The notes below the pieces were generated by a model. That model searched no databases and was not told the origin of the DNA. It was given only the letters and a program-made list of their open reading frames with translations. DNA of 64,000 bases, taken from the NCBI RefSeq assembly GCF_030253575.1, contig NC_080569.1:8065501-8129500 (forward strand). The letters run 5' to 3'. A program made the translations under genes and the position numbers. Origin of the DNA: Rhododendron vialii (Eukaryota; Streptophyta; Magnoliopsida; Ericales; Ericaceae). This document shows, in pieces, positions 36,611-48,799 of this stretch (its first letter is position 1; the number at the start of each line of letters is the position of its first letter).

Positions 36611-38390
36611 TAGCAAAAGAGAAGCAGCATTGATTACGAAATATATACTCCTGCAATCTATCGTTTTCTTGGATTTCAGCACTGTGATTCAAGCTTTGTG
36701 TATATAGTCTGCTTTAAAAATCATCCTGTATTTGAAGAATTTGGTGAAGAGACGATGATCGTATGATTATGTAAAACAAGTCAAGCACAATCAAAGTGAA
36801 AATGAACTTACCTGCTTTATTGAAATATTTTGATTTCCCTGATAAGTTCCTTCTTCTTTTCATCAACAGTATCAATTTGGCACCATGATGTTTTCATTCG
36901 CGGTGTATAATTCCACCTTAATGCTGCAATGCTTTGAAGTTCTATGGCTGGCAAAACACTAAATTCATTTGTGAACTCCTTTAACAAGTTAGATTGTTGC
37001 GAACAATGTGATTACGTACTACATGGAGGCTGGAGCAGATGAGCACCGACACGCCTAAATGATCGTTGTATGCGCATTTGACATGTTGGGGACAAGGAAC
37101 ATGCCAGAGATCCTCATAAATATGTGTAGGACACGTTAAGCAGTGCGTCCACTAATCGTATTTGTTTACCACTCAAGGTGTTGAGGACTACTACACATGT
37201 TAGGTAGTCTTTGATCTCATGCTATCAATTTTTGGATTGAGTCAGTTCATATGAATTTTATTGCACCTTTAATTGGATCTTCTGCTAGTTGATGGCCGAA
37301 TTAATCCTCCGAATAGGTCAATCAAACTAATCCAATGCTGAATTATAAAAATTGACAAGAAAGAGGACCTTAGGGAATTTGTGGCAGTGGTTAATCGAAC
37401 ATTAGTCAACTTGGAGAGGTGTTTATTGTAAATATATATATATATTTTTTGATCTGCTTGTAAATATTGTTGTTAAACTTTTTTTTTTTATAGGCTAAAA
37501 CTATTATTATTAAACAAGTTACTATAAAATACTATCAAAGTGAGACTTTTGAAAATATAAGCTTTTAAAGTATTTTTTTCCGATGATAAAGTAAACGCCG
37601 TTCCAAATAAGTTAGGCCAACTTTTAAAGTAGTAGTAATAAAAAATCAACCTAAAATGTTGACACGATGATCAAGGCTTGAAACTTAGAAATTTATTTTA
37701 TTTTAAGATTTCAGATTCGAAATTTCTCAGATGCGATCAATTCCTTCGAGCCAGTCTATGTGGAAATTTGCTTTGACTTTAGGTGGAAAAACAGTTGAAT
37801 TAATTTTCACAAAATTAATCGAAGTGCGAGTAAATTGGTCCGGGCACCGACCGGTAACTGATGGCAAACACCGACAATTTTATAGTATGTCAGAATGTGA
37901 CATATTGATTCCCCTGTAACGGAGGGGATTTACAGGGGCCCCCACGATTTCCATTGTTCAAAGTTCAACTTTCCCGGGCCCCCGAGATTATTGGCCGACT
38001 TCGACAATGGTGGACTATTTTTCCATTTACCAGCTCATATTGGGAATTAGCTTAGCTAGGCCCTAGGAGCGTCAACATTTGACTCATTAAATGTTTTTTC
38101 TTTGGTAAATGGTGTGTTATGTAGCAAAAAAGTATTAAAAATGGGACCAAAATTGAATGTTAGAGATTTGTTGGATAGAGAACAAAGCCTACATTTGACA
38201 TTCTAATGTTTTTACATCGTTAATTGAAAGAGATAATCTTATTCACAAAAAAGGTTTACGATGCTCGATCTTGGTCATCCAAAAGTATTTTTGATGATCC
38301 GTATCTAAATCGTCTAAAACACTTTAAGAAGATTGAAATTGCACGGAGCCGTGAATAACTCTCCTTGATTGAAATCTAAAAAAGTAAAAA
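36611..38390. other. 3' flank of NPF copy B and beyond
   Basis: 36611-37270 matches unit A. 37271-38090 is outside the tandem unit but is repeated at 30045-31085. The remainder has a GTCTAAAACACTT-type motif near 38320. No gene recognised. Confidence 0.6.
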
Positions 38391-40411
38391 GGGCAAATTT
38401 CACTGACCTCCCCTGAGGTTTCTGCAAAAGCAAACACCTCCCCCGAGGTTTCTGAAATGTCACTACCATCCCTTACTTTATCTAACAATGTCTAAATACC
38501 CCCCTCCATCAACTTGCCGTCCAAACCTTCAACAAAATCAGCTAATTTCAAATATTTAATTACTGAAATGTCAAAATTACCTATTTTTCCTCTCCTCCAC
38601 CGTTCTTCTATCCTTTTCCCTTTTCTCCCCAATTTTCTCACTGCTTTCTTTCCTCATTTCTCCACTATAATTTTTTCAATATATATGTTTCAAGCAAGGA
38701 TTGAATCATTGAAACCTGTTTATATCAAACCCAATCTTCCATTCCAAGTTTCCAACTAAACTACCATGAATTGAAACCCTTTTTTTTTTCCCAACCTCAT
38801 TAAACAACTAGTAAAATCCTATTTTTCCAAACAAATTCAACAGGTGAACTCAGAAGTGAAAACCAAATCAGAAAAAAATTCTGAGACGTTGGCTTCTCTC
38901 TCCCCGCAACGGTGCTACACCTACCGCTCCCTATCTCACCATTTGTTTCAGCAATCTATGATCTAGATTTTAAAAAAAACCCTTACGGACAAGAGTTCAA
39001 CTCTTCCGAAATAAGTTTTTTATTTTATTTTATCCGGACCGTACAAAACACGTACAGACGGTGAGATTGAGTGTTGTGGGGAGCAATAAAACCGTGTGGT
39101 AGACAGACTTTTGGTATAAAATAATCTCTGCTATGCCTTATACAACCATACCAAATAGTATTTAGTCAACCCCAACTATCCATTGGGAAAAAGGAATATG
39201 TTGTTTTAGCCCTATACCATCATATACAAAAAACTAATCTTCAATATCTGCATGTAGATCCCAAAAAATGTTCCATACTTATCATTGAAATGGTCTCTTA
39301 AGGGTTTGTCCGATCGTTAGCTCCAGAATTTCAAAATTAGTCGAGTGCACGCAATCTAACCCGGACATCTGGTTATCAAAAAAAAAAGTTGGATGGGGCT
39401 CATCCAAAGTTAAGTATTTCAATGAAAGCAAATTGACCACAATACCCTGCAAATATAATTAAATGGTATTATAACGGTATATGTATTTATATATGTGTAT
39501 GTGTATGTATATATAGACATGCTCCCATGTGTTTATATACATACATCATGGAAGGGTCTACTAACCAAGAGTAAATATTGCAAAGAAGCAACCAGTCAAC
39601 GGCGTGCGTCTTTTGAACTCCAAGTGCACCAGTCCGAACAAAAATCGTCGTGCCCGAATCGTCAGGCCCAATTTCGAAACAGGGGAAAACAACATTTATA
39701 AACCATAGTTCAGACCATAAAAACCAGAAAAAAAAATTGCAGAAATACCTAATCTCTAACAAATTCATACAAAATATTGACTATCTCAACCCTTTTCAAA
39801 CATAAAACACAAAAGCCCCAAATTTTTGCAAACCCTAATCGGATTTGATCCAAAAACCCAAAAAAAAAAACTCAGAAAAACCTAACTACGATGTTGCATG
39901 ACCTTAAAATCCTAACATACACTATCTACAGTTAACATGGTTACCTCTACAAGCTTGAAGACGCAGCTATCCAGTACAGATGAACAGATTACCAAAATCT
40001 TCCTACTGCACGATATTCTTCTCCACAAACAAACCACGGTCTTCCGGTCATGGAGTAAAGAACGACATCACCATCTTCAAACGAACTACGTGATCTGAGA
40101 ATCCTTCCACATCGTCGTCGTCGTCCCCTTTCTCTCCTTCCCTCTCTCTCTGTGTGTATGTTATGGGTTTTAATTTTTTAGGGCAAAGACTTCTGGCATG
40201 GGCCAGAAAGCGTCCATTTATATACCAGGGGACCTTTTTGTCTTTTTAATACCATTTAACGGTGAAATTAACGCTGTGTGAGTGTTTTTGGCGGGAGGGG
40301 GGTCCTTTGGTGTTGTCAGGTAAAGGAGGGGAGGTCAGTGTCATTTCAGAAACCTCAGGGGAGATATCTGTTTGTGTCAGAAATCTCAAGGGAGGTCAGT
40401 GAAATTTGCCC
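38391..40411. mobile_element. Mutator-like element, 2.0 kb, long terminal inverted repeats
   Basis: Termini GGGCAAATTTCACTGACCTC and GAGGTCAGTGAAATTTGCCC (the last shifted by AG) are inverted, with similarity extending through CCTGAGGTTTC/GAAACCTCAGG to about 100 bases. Flanks AAGTAAAAA (38382-38390) and AAATAAAAA (40412-40420) form a 9-bp target duplication with one change. The interior shows no MURA-type transposase; minus-strand interior sequence is GC-richer in places (about 39600-39700 and 40040-40160) and might be captured host sequence. Confidence 0.8.
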
Positions 40412-40751
40412 AAATAAAAAATGTGATACTGTATCATTTTCTCTCTCATCTTTTCTTTCATTTCCCCACTTTTCTTGCCAAGGCCTGCCACGCGCAGACT
40501 TTGTTCTCCCTTTTCCTCGTCCTCCCTCTATTTCTCTTCTTTCTGTCTCTGTAACTCTTTCACTATGTAAAACAGTTTTAGCTAGGACTACTTCATCCTC
40601 CCTCTATTTCTCTACGTTCCGTCTCTATAATTCTTTCACTATGGTAAAACAGTTTTAGCTAGGACTACTAAAAGTGAGTTAGTAGATAAAAATCCTTTTA
40701 AAGAATCAGATTTAGAAACAAAAACCGTGTTAACTAATTTGTGTAAGTAAA

Positions 40752-40990
40752 TACTCCTCCGTCCTAATTTACTTGTCCCAGTTTTATTCTAACTGAATAA
40801 AAAAACTAGTTATATATTTAAATTGGTAATGAATTTTATATTCAATATGGATCTTGTTTGATAGATCTCGATTTGTTCTATATTACAATGTTTTTAAAAT
40901 CACATAAAACATTATAAATTATAAGATATAATCAATTGAAAAGTGACACAAACTCTCAAAAGTGATAATTAAAATAGGACGGAGTGAGTA
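40752..40990. mobile_element. Stowaway MITE
   Basis: CTCCTCCGTCCTAATTTAC at left, AAAATAGGACGGAGTGAG at right, TA on both sides. Confidence 0.85.
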
Positions 40991-41210
40991 TATGACACTA
41001 AAAATAAATTAAAAACTCAAATGTAGATGCTCAAATACCATGGGAAATACCATGGGAATGGTGGTATTAACTAGTCTCCTCTCCAGGTCATCTACCTTTT
41101 TAGAGCATCTCCAACATGTGTTTGATGCACTCCGTTTGTTTTCCCCGTAGCTTATTCACTCGTCTTGCATGCCTTAGGTGGTGGTGTTCTTTTCACGTGC
41201 AGAATTATTA

Positions 41211-41605
41211 GCCTGTTATCCCCGAAGTACCTTTGATCCGTTGAGTGAGAGCCCTTCAACATAGGACTCCCAGATTCTATGGCCAACGTTCGTCTCTGCT
41301 CCACCAGTCGGTCTCACAATTAGGCAGGCTTATACAATTACGCTCACGAGCATAATCTTAGCTTAAGCCTACCTTCGCACATCTCTATCACTCTTTAACA
41401 GTCATTCATCCCAGTAAACTACTCACCTCGCAATGTCCTGCCCCCTTGAATGATTGTCGCGTTGATTAGGCATCCTTAGACGAAAGAGTGGTCTTTTAGG
41501 ATTGGTCGTTGTGTGTCGCCACCTTCCACCTATCCTAAATGATCACGGTTGTCACTACGAAGCTATAGTTAAGGTGCACAAAGTCTTACCGCCTAGCTGT
41601 TAGCT
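41211..41605 (-). pseudogene. Organellar large-subunit rRNA relic (probably mitochondrial)
   Basis: The plus strand reads as the antisense of bacterial-type 23S rRNA: GCCTGTTATCCCCGAAGTAC, GATCCGTTGAGTGAGAGCCC, GTTCGTCTCTGCTC, then TTAGACGAAAGAGTGGTC and AAGCTATAGTTAAGGTGCAC. Order and spacing fit about 400 bases upstream of the peptidyl-transferase region. The CCCCGAAGTACC form looks more like plant mitochondrial 26S than plastid 23S. Many substitutions and small indels indicate an old nuclear transfer that is not functional. Confidence 0.75.
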
Positions 41606-42043
41606 AAAATGGCTAGACTCAATTTCTAACTCAGCAATTTGCGGGTTGCCTCAGTATTTGCTAGGTTTGGCAAATTACTGTAGCACTCAGCATACTAGTT
41701 ACAATGTCCCCAACCCCAGGCCCCACCCCCCATTCCCCCCTCCCTCTCTCTCTCTCTCTCTATCTCTCTCTCATACACACACACAACCAAGCAGCTTGCA
41801 ACTAGGGTTCTTGAGAGGAATCATTATCCAAAACATCAAGAAAGTGTATGCCTCTCGATCGTTCTCCTGCTCTCTCATCCTCAACTGGGTTTTCCAGAGC
41901 ACCATCACCAGTGTCAGAATCTAAACCAGTACCTCAGTGATGAAAAGGAAACTGAGAGAAAGGAGGAGAGAGGATTAAGTGAAGAAACTCTCAGATTTGA
42001 GATCGAGAGAGAAGATCCTCGTTGGAAATGGGGGATTATTGAA

Positions 42044-42159
42044 GTGAAAATGACGGCCTAGGACGTGTTTTGATAATTAATACCCGCCAAGGACATGTTA
42101 AGAACATTTGTTAATGCTAAAAATGTCCTTGGTAGATATTAGTTAGCCGTCATTTTCCC
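42044..42159. mobile_element. Mutator-type MITE, 116 bp
   Basis: Termini GTGAAAATGACGGCC and GCCGTCATTTTCCC are inverted, with inner CCAAGGACATGTT / AAATGTCCTTGG arms. Exact 9-bp target duplication ATTATTGAA (42035-42043 and 42160-42168). Confidence 0.88.
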
Positions 42160-42231
42160 ATTATTGAAAGCGAGAAAATACCATCACTACGGAGGAAGAA
42201 AACACCTATCAAAGGCAAAACTCTCCCCTCC

Positions 42232-42249
42232 CGCCGCCGCCGCCGCCGC
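42232..42249. repeat. (CCG)n microsatellite
   Basis: Six CCG-type trinucleotide units in an otherwise AT-rich stretch. Confidence 0.85.
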
Positions 42250-45200
42250 ATAAGAGTGATGAAAACCCTAGAGGACCAGAGGAAATTAAAGAAAGAAAGT
42301 TAGAGAGGCGGCTAAAATTTCTTAGAGAAAGATGCTCTGAGTTAAAGAAATAAAGACGGGATGTTTTTTTTTTAATCTCATCTTAATTAGTTTATTTAAC
42401 AGAAATCGACAATCAAACGGGCCCACAGAACTATAGACTCCTACTATAAATAGACTGAAAACCCCTTGGTAGGAGGCACTTGGTGGCTTCACTTGGTTTG
42501 AATTCTCGAGCGAGGCCTTTTAAAGCATCTCTCATTTTTTACGGCTCTCCCTCCTTGTGCGCATCATCAGGTCTTTCAAGTTTTCATTTTTTTTAACTTT
42601 TGAATATATAAATGCAGTCTTAGCTTAAACCCATTAAACTAATTTCTCAATTCTTTTGGCTTTTTTCCCCCACCCGGTTGCTTAAAGGGCAGAGACGTTC
42701 ACCATTAACGCTATAATACTATTATTACCTGTAAAAAATTGAAAACAGGTAATAAAATTCATTTCTTTTATCTCTATTCAAATTTTTTTTTCGCATTTGT
42801 TATTATGTTATTTGCACTTGTATTTGTTATTCTAATACTATTTGATGTTCAATCATCCGTGGTCGAACCTAAAAATTTGAAGACAATTTATGACAGAACC
42901 AATTAATAACTGTAGAAAAATTACTTAAAATTAACAATAAACATTTGCCATTTTTAAGTGGAAAAGAGTGAGTTCGAAATTACTAAACATGCTTGTTTTC
43001 TTGAACACAGAAAGGAATTTCTTGGAACACCACCAAAAATAATTTTTTTATTGTTTCCCATTTCTTTATCGGAAAAACAAAATTTCTTTTTTCCGTGAAA
43101 ATGGAAAGAACAAGAAATTGTTTCTCTGTTATGATATGATGATTCGAGCAAGACTCATAATTTGTTTCACCTTTTTCGGTAATATTGTTGCGCCGATTAG
43201 ATTATAGCTGTCTAAATCAAATTCTAGGGTTAGGGTTTCGTGTTTGTATCAGTGGCAACCGATTGATAATATTCTTGTTGGGATTCTTCTTGCGAAAAGC
43301 GCTTGAATTTCGATACTTTATTTATTTCTGCGAACAAATCGAGGCTGTTGAGTTCGTGGTTTTGATTTGAAGCCGTCGATGTGAGAGGGGAATAAATCCC
43401 TCCAAAAATGGATTTTTTTTTTTTTTATCACTCCAAAAATGGAATTCGTGAGTGTGTTTGACGGTTGTTGAAACTAACCGATTGTTTTTCAGTTGGAAAG
43501 GCGATGACGAGATCACAGGCGAGAATGAAGGGTGGTGTCGAGTAGATTTCGCGACAGAACTGAAAATAGGTACTATTTCTATCTGACTGTCTCTACTCCA
43601 GTTTTTGCTACTGTCAATCTTTTCTGGTAGTTGGACACTTGCAAAAGGCAAGATCTGCTTCCTTTGTGCTCATTTTGCTGGTGAACTATGTAGCAGCTGC
43701 CACTCTTGGAGAGCATCGTATTGATGTCGGACACTCCGGAAACATGCGACACGCCGGAGACACATGAGGACATGCGTGTCGATTTAACTTAAATATTTTT
43801 TGCGGGTTGGGACGCTCCAGGGGACACACATTAAAAGTTTTTTTACAGCAAAATAAAATGTATGCATGTGTGCATAGACATTTACCATCGGTCGAAATGC
43901 ATTCAATAGGATGTCCCTCCTAAGTATTTAGAAGTTACAATCTAGATTTACATAACTGAAACAAATTTTTTTTTAAAACATTGCCGTGGCCCTGCGGTGT
44001 CTGTCTCCCCATTTTTGGAGAATAATCTTGCCCCATATCTATGTTCCCCATCATGTCTGTTTCCATGTCCATGTCCAGATCCAGATCCGTGCTACGTAGC
44101 TGGTGAATTACATAAGATTGTGGCAAGTTTTAGGTTGGCCATTTCCATGGTCAATATTTTATAAAGGTTGACCTTGAAACAGTGGTTAGTTTTAATTTCT
44201 ATTCTTTCCCATTTGCCTCACATAAATGCTAAAAGAGGCTCAAAGTTGTTGGTTTTGACTTGAACCAAAGGAAAATGCTAATTTATTTGCATGGTTCTTG
44301 TGATTGTAAAGGTTTCTGATGAATTCAATGGAACCCCTTGTTAGTATCATGTCGGGACATAGGCACAAGGGATGTCAAACCACTACAAATCTATTGTGTT
44401 TATCTCGCCATTGCATTCTTGATGGGTACATGATCTTGAATTTAAGGCTAATTGCATATGCTTAAACGTTGAACTTGAAACACACCAAATTGGGAAGATC
44501 TTAGAAAGTGAAACCCGTAGACAACCCTTTATAATTGTGGAACTGTCAACTTGTGATTACAATAGAAGGGAAGAATTGAATAGGATTAAGTTAGCAAAAC
44601 TGAGTTAGGGAAACTTCAACTTTCCTATTCACTAGTTCTGTTTGATGTAATGCAATGCTACTAGCTCAATAGTCGGGAATGTATGATTCTTACGTTAAGC
44701 GTTCTTGTATTCAAATAGAACTCTTGTGCTTATCCCAAATGATCCTGGTTTGCATAAATAGTCACATCTTGAAAATGCAAGGACGGAAAGCGAGTGCTTG
44801 AATGATCACGGGTTGGCCACCCTAGGGTCCTCAACGCTAGCTTGAAGGGCAGGCTCCTCGAATGGTCACTCTTGTGGTTCACCATAGTCCAGCAATATGC
44901 AAAGTTGACTTTCAACCCCATTTACCAATTTCATTTTGTATCTAAAGTACAACCACAATTTGGTCTTGGGTAATCTTATTGTCAGGCTAGATTCTAACGG
45001 GGAAATTTATTGTACCATGTCAAAGAAAATTGACATTCAATATGTTGGGTTTGCAAAGCCTGATTCAGTTTTGATATGCTGTTTCACTGACTATTATTGG
45101 GTTCGACCTGCCTGGTGAGTTCGCATATGTTGGGGGCCCGAGACCTAAAGATAGGTATTACAGTAATTTACCCATAGGACCAAAATTTACACTATAATCA

Positions 45201-46120
45201 GCTGGTGTAATACGTACACTTTTTTTGTTCGCTACATAGTGAAAACTGGTGTGAGTCGTGGATGTATCTTTTTTTCTTTTTCTTTTTTTATGGGATCACC
45301 GTGGATGTATCTAATTACACAATTAGGGAACCCAAAAAAATCTGTGTCGTGTCTTTTTTGTCTTGTGGATTGTGCACATGTTAGGTTGAATCCGCAACAA
45401 AATAACTTGTTAATTCAAAGGGTAAGTTTAAAAATAAATAGAATTCATGTGAAAGTTTAGAGAAGATAAAAATTAATTATGGTTTTTGCAAGAGAAAATG
45501 ATTACTTGGCATGCAAAAAGCATAAATATATCCTACTCATAATTTACTTAAGTATTATACCCATTATGTAGTTTTTAGTCGGTCATTAAATGTTAGAGGT
45601 ATATTTTTGTAGGAGAAACGGCAGTATATTTTGTGGTGCTTCTTGTGTGCACTCTATCAAGAGGATACAAATTTACAAATAATAGATACTTAAGAAAATG
45701 TTATTCACCTTCCACTTTAGCGAATGACTCTCCTCTTTCAGTCTTTTTCTTTTGCTTTTCAACATTGATAAGACTGGCAAACAGAGCTTGAAAAATATAG
45801 AGCTCTTACCGTTATTTAATAAGCTATAGTTTTGTGGGTTATGTAGCAGCAAAAGTTCTCATTTTCAAATTCTTTTGTATTCATGGTTTTGATGCCTGAT
45901 AGTTTTCTTAGAAAAGAAAATAATTGTCTTTTTCTATCTTATGTCATTGCGTTCAGGACACATCCACCATCTTTGACATAGATTGGAAGCAATCCATGAA
46001 TCAATACATTCCCTGCTTGATTTTTCCTTGACGCTGCTGAAAATCAGATTATCTTGATAATCTTGAGCAAATATTCCCCTTGGAGAGGTCAAATTTGATT
46101 GGTGGTAGACTTTTACATAT

Positions 46121-46846
46121 ATGCAGAAGCCAAAGCAACCGAAGCCTCAGGTACTCGAGAAACCTCTGCCAACAAAATGGGTAGATTACATCAGAGATGA
46201 TCGTCTCAGACTGGCAATTCCTGTTGGGCCCCGCTTTCAGGCCGATATTCCAGATTGGACTGGTCCACCTCCCAGTAGCCACAATGAATCAAGTACCTCA
46301 AGATGGTTGGGCACCCAAGTTTGGCCAATCAAAGACAGAAGTCTAGATACCAAAGCCGGTTTGATAGGGAAAGGGAGGCCTGATTTCTGTCAATGCCTCT
46401 CCCCCGGATCCATAGAATGTGTTAAGCGCCACGTCAACGAGAAAAGGATTCAGCTGCAGTTTGATTTGGGTCCCGCCTTTATGAGATGGAAATTTGATGA
46501 GATGGGACAAGATGTTTCCAAGCTGTGGAGCTTAGAGGAGCAGAAGAAGTTTGATTTTCTTGTGAAAACGAATCCCATTTCTCAGGGTAAAAGTTTTCTG
46601 AAGCCAGCCGTGGAGTCTTTTCCATCACAGAGCAAAGAAACCATAGTGGGCTACTACTTGAATGTGTATATTCCTAGGCGATTCAGTATCCAAACTAGGG
46701 CGGGATTTCGAACCGTGGACACCGACGATGATGAGTCTGGGGAGGCCCCTAATTCTAATAGTTCACGGAAAAGATATCGAGCTGATATTGTTTCCTCGAG
46801 CGGCTCTAAATATGCCAGGGCCAGGTACTTGACTGGACGGAGATGA
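46121..46846 (+). CDS. ELM2 and SANT-like domain protein
   Basis: One open exon of 241 codons ending in a natural stop. The ELM2 domain begins at about residue 31 with IPVGPRFQADIPDW, followed by RWLGTQVWPI, then the plant-specific block GKGRPDFCQCLSPGSIECV (about 83-101). A SANT-like segment at about 131-185 contains LWSLEEQKKFDFLV and YYLNVYIPRR, followed by an acidic stretch TDDDESGE and a basic tail. Known family role: nuclear proteins that bridge histone deacetylase complexes. It resembles the C-terminal halves of plant ELM2 and ARID-ELM2 proteins. The chosen ATG overlaps a good acceptor (TATATGCAG|AAG), so the true protein may start in an upstream exon I could not identify. Confidence 0.8.
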   Translation: MQKPKQPKPQVLEKPLPTKWVDYIRDDRLRLAIPVGPRFQADIPDWTGPPPSSHNESSTSRWLGTQVWPIKDRSLDTKAGLIGKGRPDFCQCLSPGSIECVKRHVNEKRIQLQFDLGPAFMRWKFDEMGQDVSKLWSLEEQKKFDFLVKTNPISQGKSFLKPAVESFPSQSKETIVGYYLNVYIPRRFSIQTRAGFRTVDTDDDESGEAPNSNSSRKRYRADIVSSSGSKYARARYLTGRR

Positions 46847-48799
46847 TGGTGCTAGCACATGGCTGTTTTACTCTTTTCCAAGCCCCGGGTATGAGGTTAA
46901 GTGGCTCGTTTACACTCTGTAACGAACATGTAAAGCTCAAAGTTTTGTTGCCGCCAAAAAAAAGAAAAAGAAAACGAAAGAAAGAAAGCACAAAGTTTTG
47001 TTGTGTTCAACTTAGAAAGTGAAGTCGGCATAAAATTGTAGTATTTTGATCTTGTTTTACCTGCCACGATTAGTATGTTCAACTTAGGAAGAGAAGTCGG
47101 TCTAAATTGTTGTATTTTTATCTTATTCTACCTGCCACAATCAGTATGTTCAAATTCAGCTCTCAACCATGTTCGATTCTTTGTTTCCTTGTTTGAAAAT
47201 GTGAGATTATTTGGTTCCGGCCTCACCTTCGATATATGAAACTGTATCTTTTGTACTTCATAGTATACTGTCCTGAGAAAAGTTGTTGGCATTTTATTTG
47301 GATGCCATTACGGTGCAGTGCAACCTGTTAAGGAAACTTCAATGGCAACCGGAAGCGATGATTCCTCGGAATAGTTGCATACAAATACTTGTTACACAAA
47401 ATCCGCCAAAGATAGCACAGGAGTGCCCTTGTCCAATATATTTCCTAACCTTGTTCGGGAAGGAGAGACTTTACTTCCTTCTAGGATTGCTGCCCATTAA
47501 GCAAGTGGTAGGCACTATGTACTCCCATGCATTTGACAGGATTTCAAATTAACCACACTAACTACAACTAACAATGCTCACTTTTGCTGAGCAAAAAAAT
47601 GGATTGCTGCCGATTAAGGGCCAAGGGGTACCACGAATGGGCAATTCCTGCTCATAAGCTCCGGGCACCTTCGGTTTTTTGTACACGAAGACCACTTAGC
47701 GAGCCTGGAGCTAGCTTGTTGGAGACATAGATGGGTTTTCTCTAGCATAACGAACTTAGAAAATATGCCCTTACCAATGTTACCATGTATTGTTAGCGGC
47801 TAATAAGAAGAATTGCAAAGTAGTACTGGGGATTTTTGTAACATTTCTGGCCACACCATTAATTCAACTATGAGTCCAAAATCTTCATTTCCCCTTACCT
47901 GTCCTGAAGAAGGCCCGTGGTCCTGAGCTCTTTAAGTGGAATTCCCCTTAGATAAGACCTTGGCAAACATCTTGGAGTTCCTCTTTTTCACAAAAGAGTC
48001 AGAAAATCCCTTTTTAGCTATACTAGCCAGCTAAGAGTGCGACGTGCTCGCATGTCGTTTTGTGCTCATTACTCTTTTTATTGCTCATTGAATCCCTCAC
48101 AATTCACCTTAAGACCTGTTTTTAACTGGCTTAAACTCTCACATTCTTTTCCCACCATTGGATCCAGAATCAAAATCAAAATCAAATCCTCAAAATCAGA
48201 ATCATATCTTCGATTGATTCACTTTCTCTACCTCTATCTCTCTCTTTAATGCTTACTACTGTCTATGTGCCTCTGTTTCTCTTTCCCTCACAGTTGATTT
48301 GAATTACACATGTGGGATGGAGAACCTGAATCAGATCATTATTTGATTCTTTGCAAGATTTTCTAGATGATCTTGATTCTGATTGATTTTACCAAATAAA
48401 CCCCACGCAAAGGACAAAAAAGAAAGAAATTAAGAAGGAAAAAAGGAGATAGGGAAATCTTGAAAAGTCAAAAAACCCACTAAAGTAAATTTTTAAAACT
48501 TGCTTATAATATGTAAGTAGTGCTCGAGGGCCAGCACCCAAAACGACCAAAATGCCCCCTTCAATCCTCCCCATGACCAATCACTAAAGGCAAGACCTAA
48601 TAAGGGGACATTTTCGGAAGAACCAACCAAAAAAGAGCCATGGCCGCTTACCTGCCAAAACAAGGCCAATCCTCCTTTAGGTTGGCAAGCATGTAATAGA
48701 AACAGGAAAAGCTCTGATAACTTTGATAGCCACAAGAACATCATTTCCTACTCCAAAGAAATTCAAGAGGCATTCCAAATCTCTCCTTCTCGGTGAATT
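46847..48799. other. Intergenic, 3' of ELM2 gene
   Basis: The first few hundred bases are probably 3' UTR; CAACTTAG(A/G)AAG-GAAGTCGG is repeated near 47008 and 47080. Nothing else recognised. Confidence 0.5.

Larger units (their letters stand above)
24668..37270. repeat. Tandem duplication unit B (NPF copy B)
   Basis: Direct repeat of 14993-24625, lengthened by insertions at 26431-27349, about 27541-27713 and about 28251-32105. It lacks the intron-3 hAT element of unit A. Confidence 0.9.
40421..46120. other. Intergenic region and possible ELM2 gene leader
   Basis: Contains a Stowaway (40752-40990), an organellar rRNA relic (41211-41605), a Mutator MITE (42044-42159) and a (CCG)n run near 42232-42249. 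From about 43180 on it may be leader and intron of the ELM2 gene: TTGCGTTCAG|GACAC at about 45957 looks like an acceptor. No upstream coding exon is proven. Confidence 0.45.

Noticed and set aside
41211-41605. Functional rRNA gene
   Set aside because: Only about 400 bases of the molecule, with many changes in normally invariant positions.
47283-47552. 89-codon frame downstream of the ELM2 exon
   Set aside because: No domain and no ATG at its start; likely chance.
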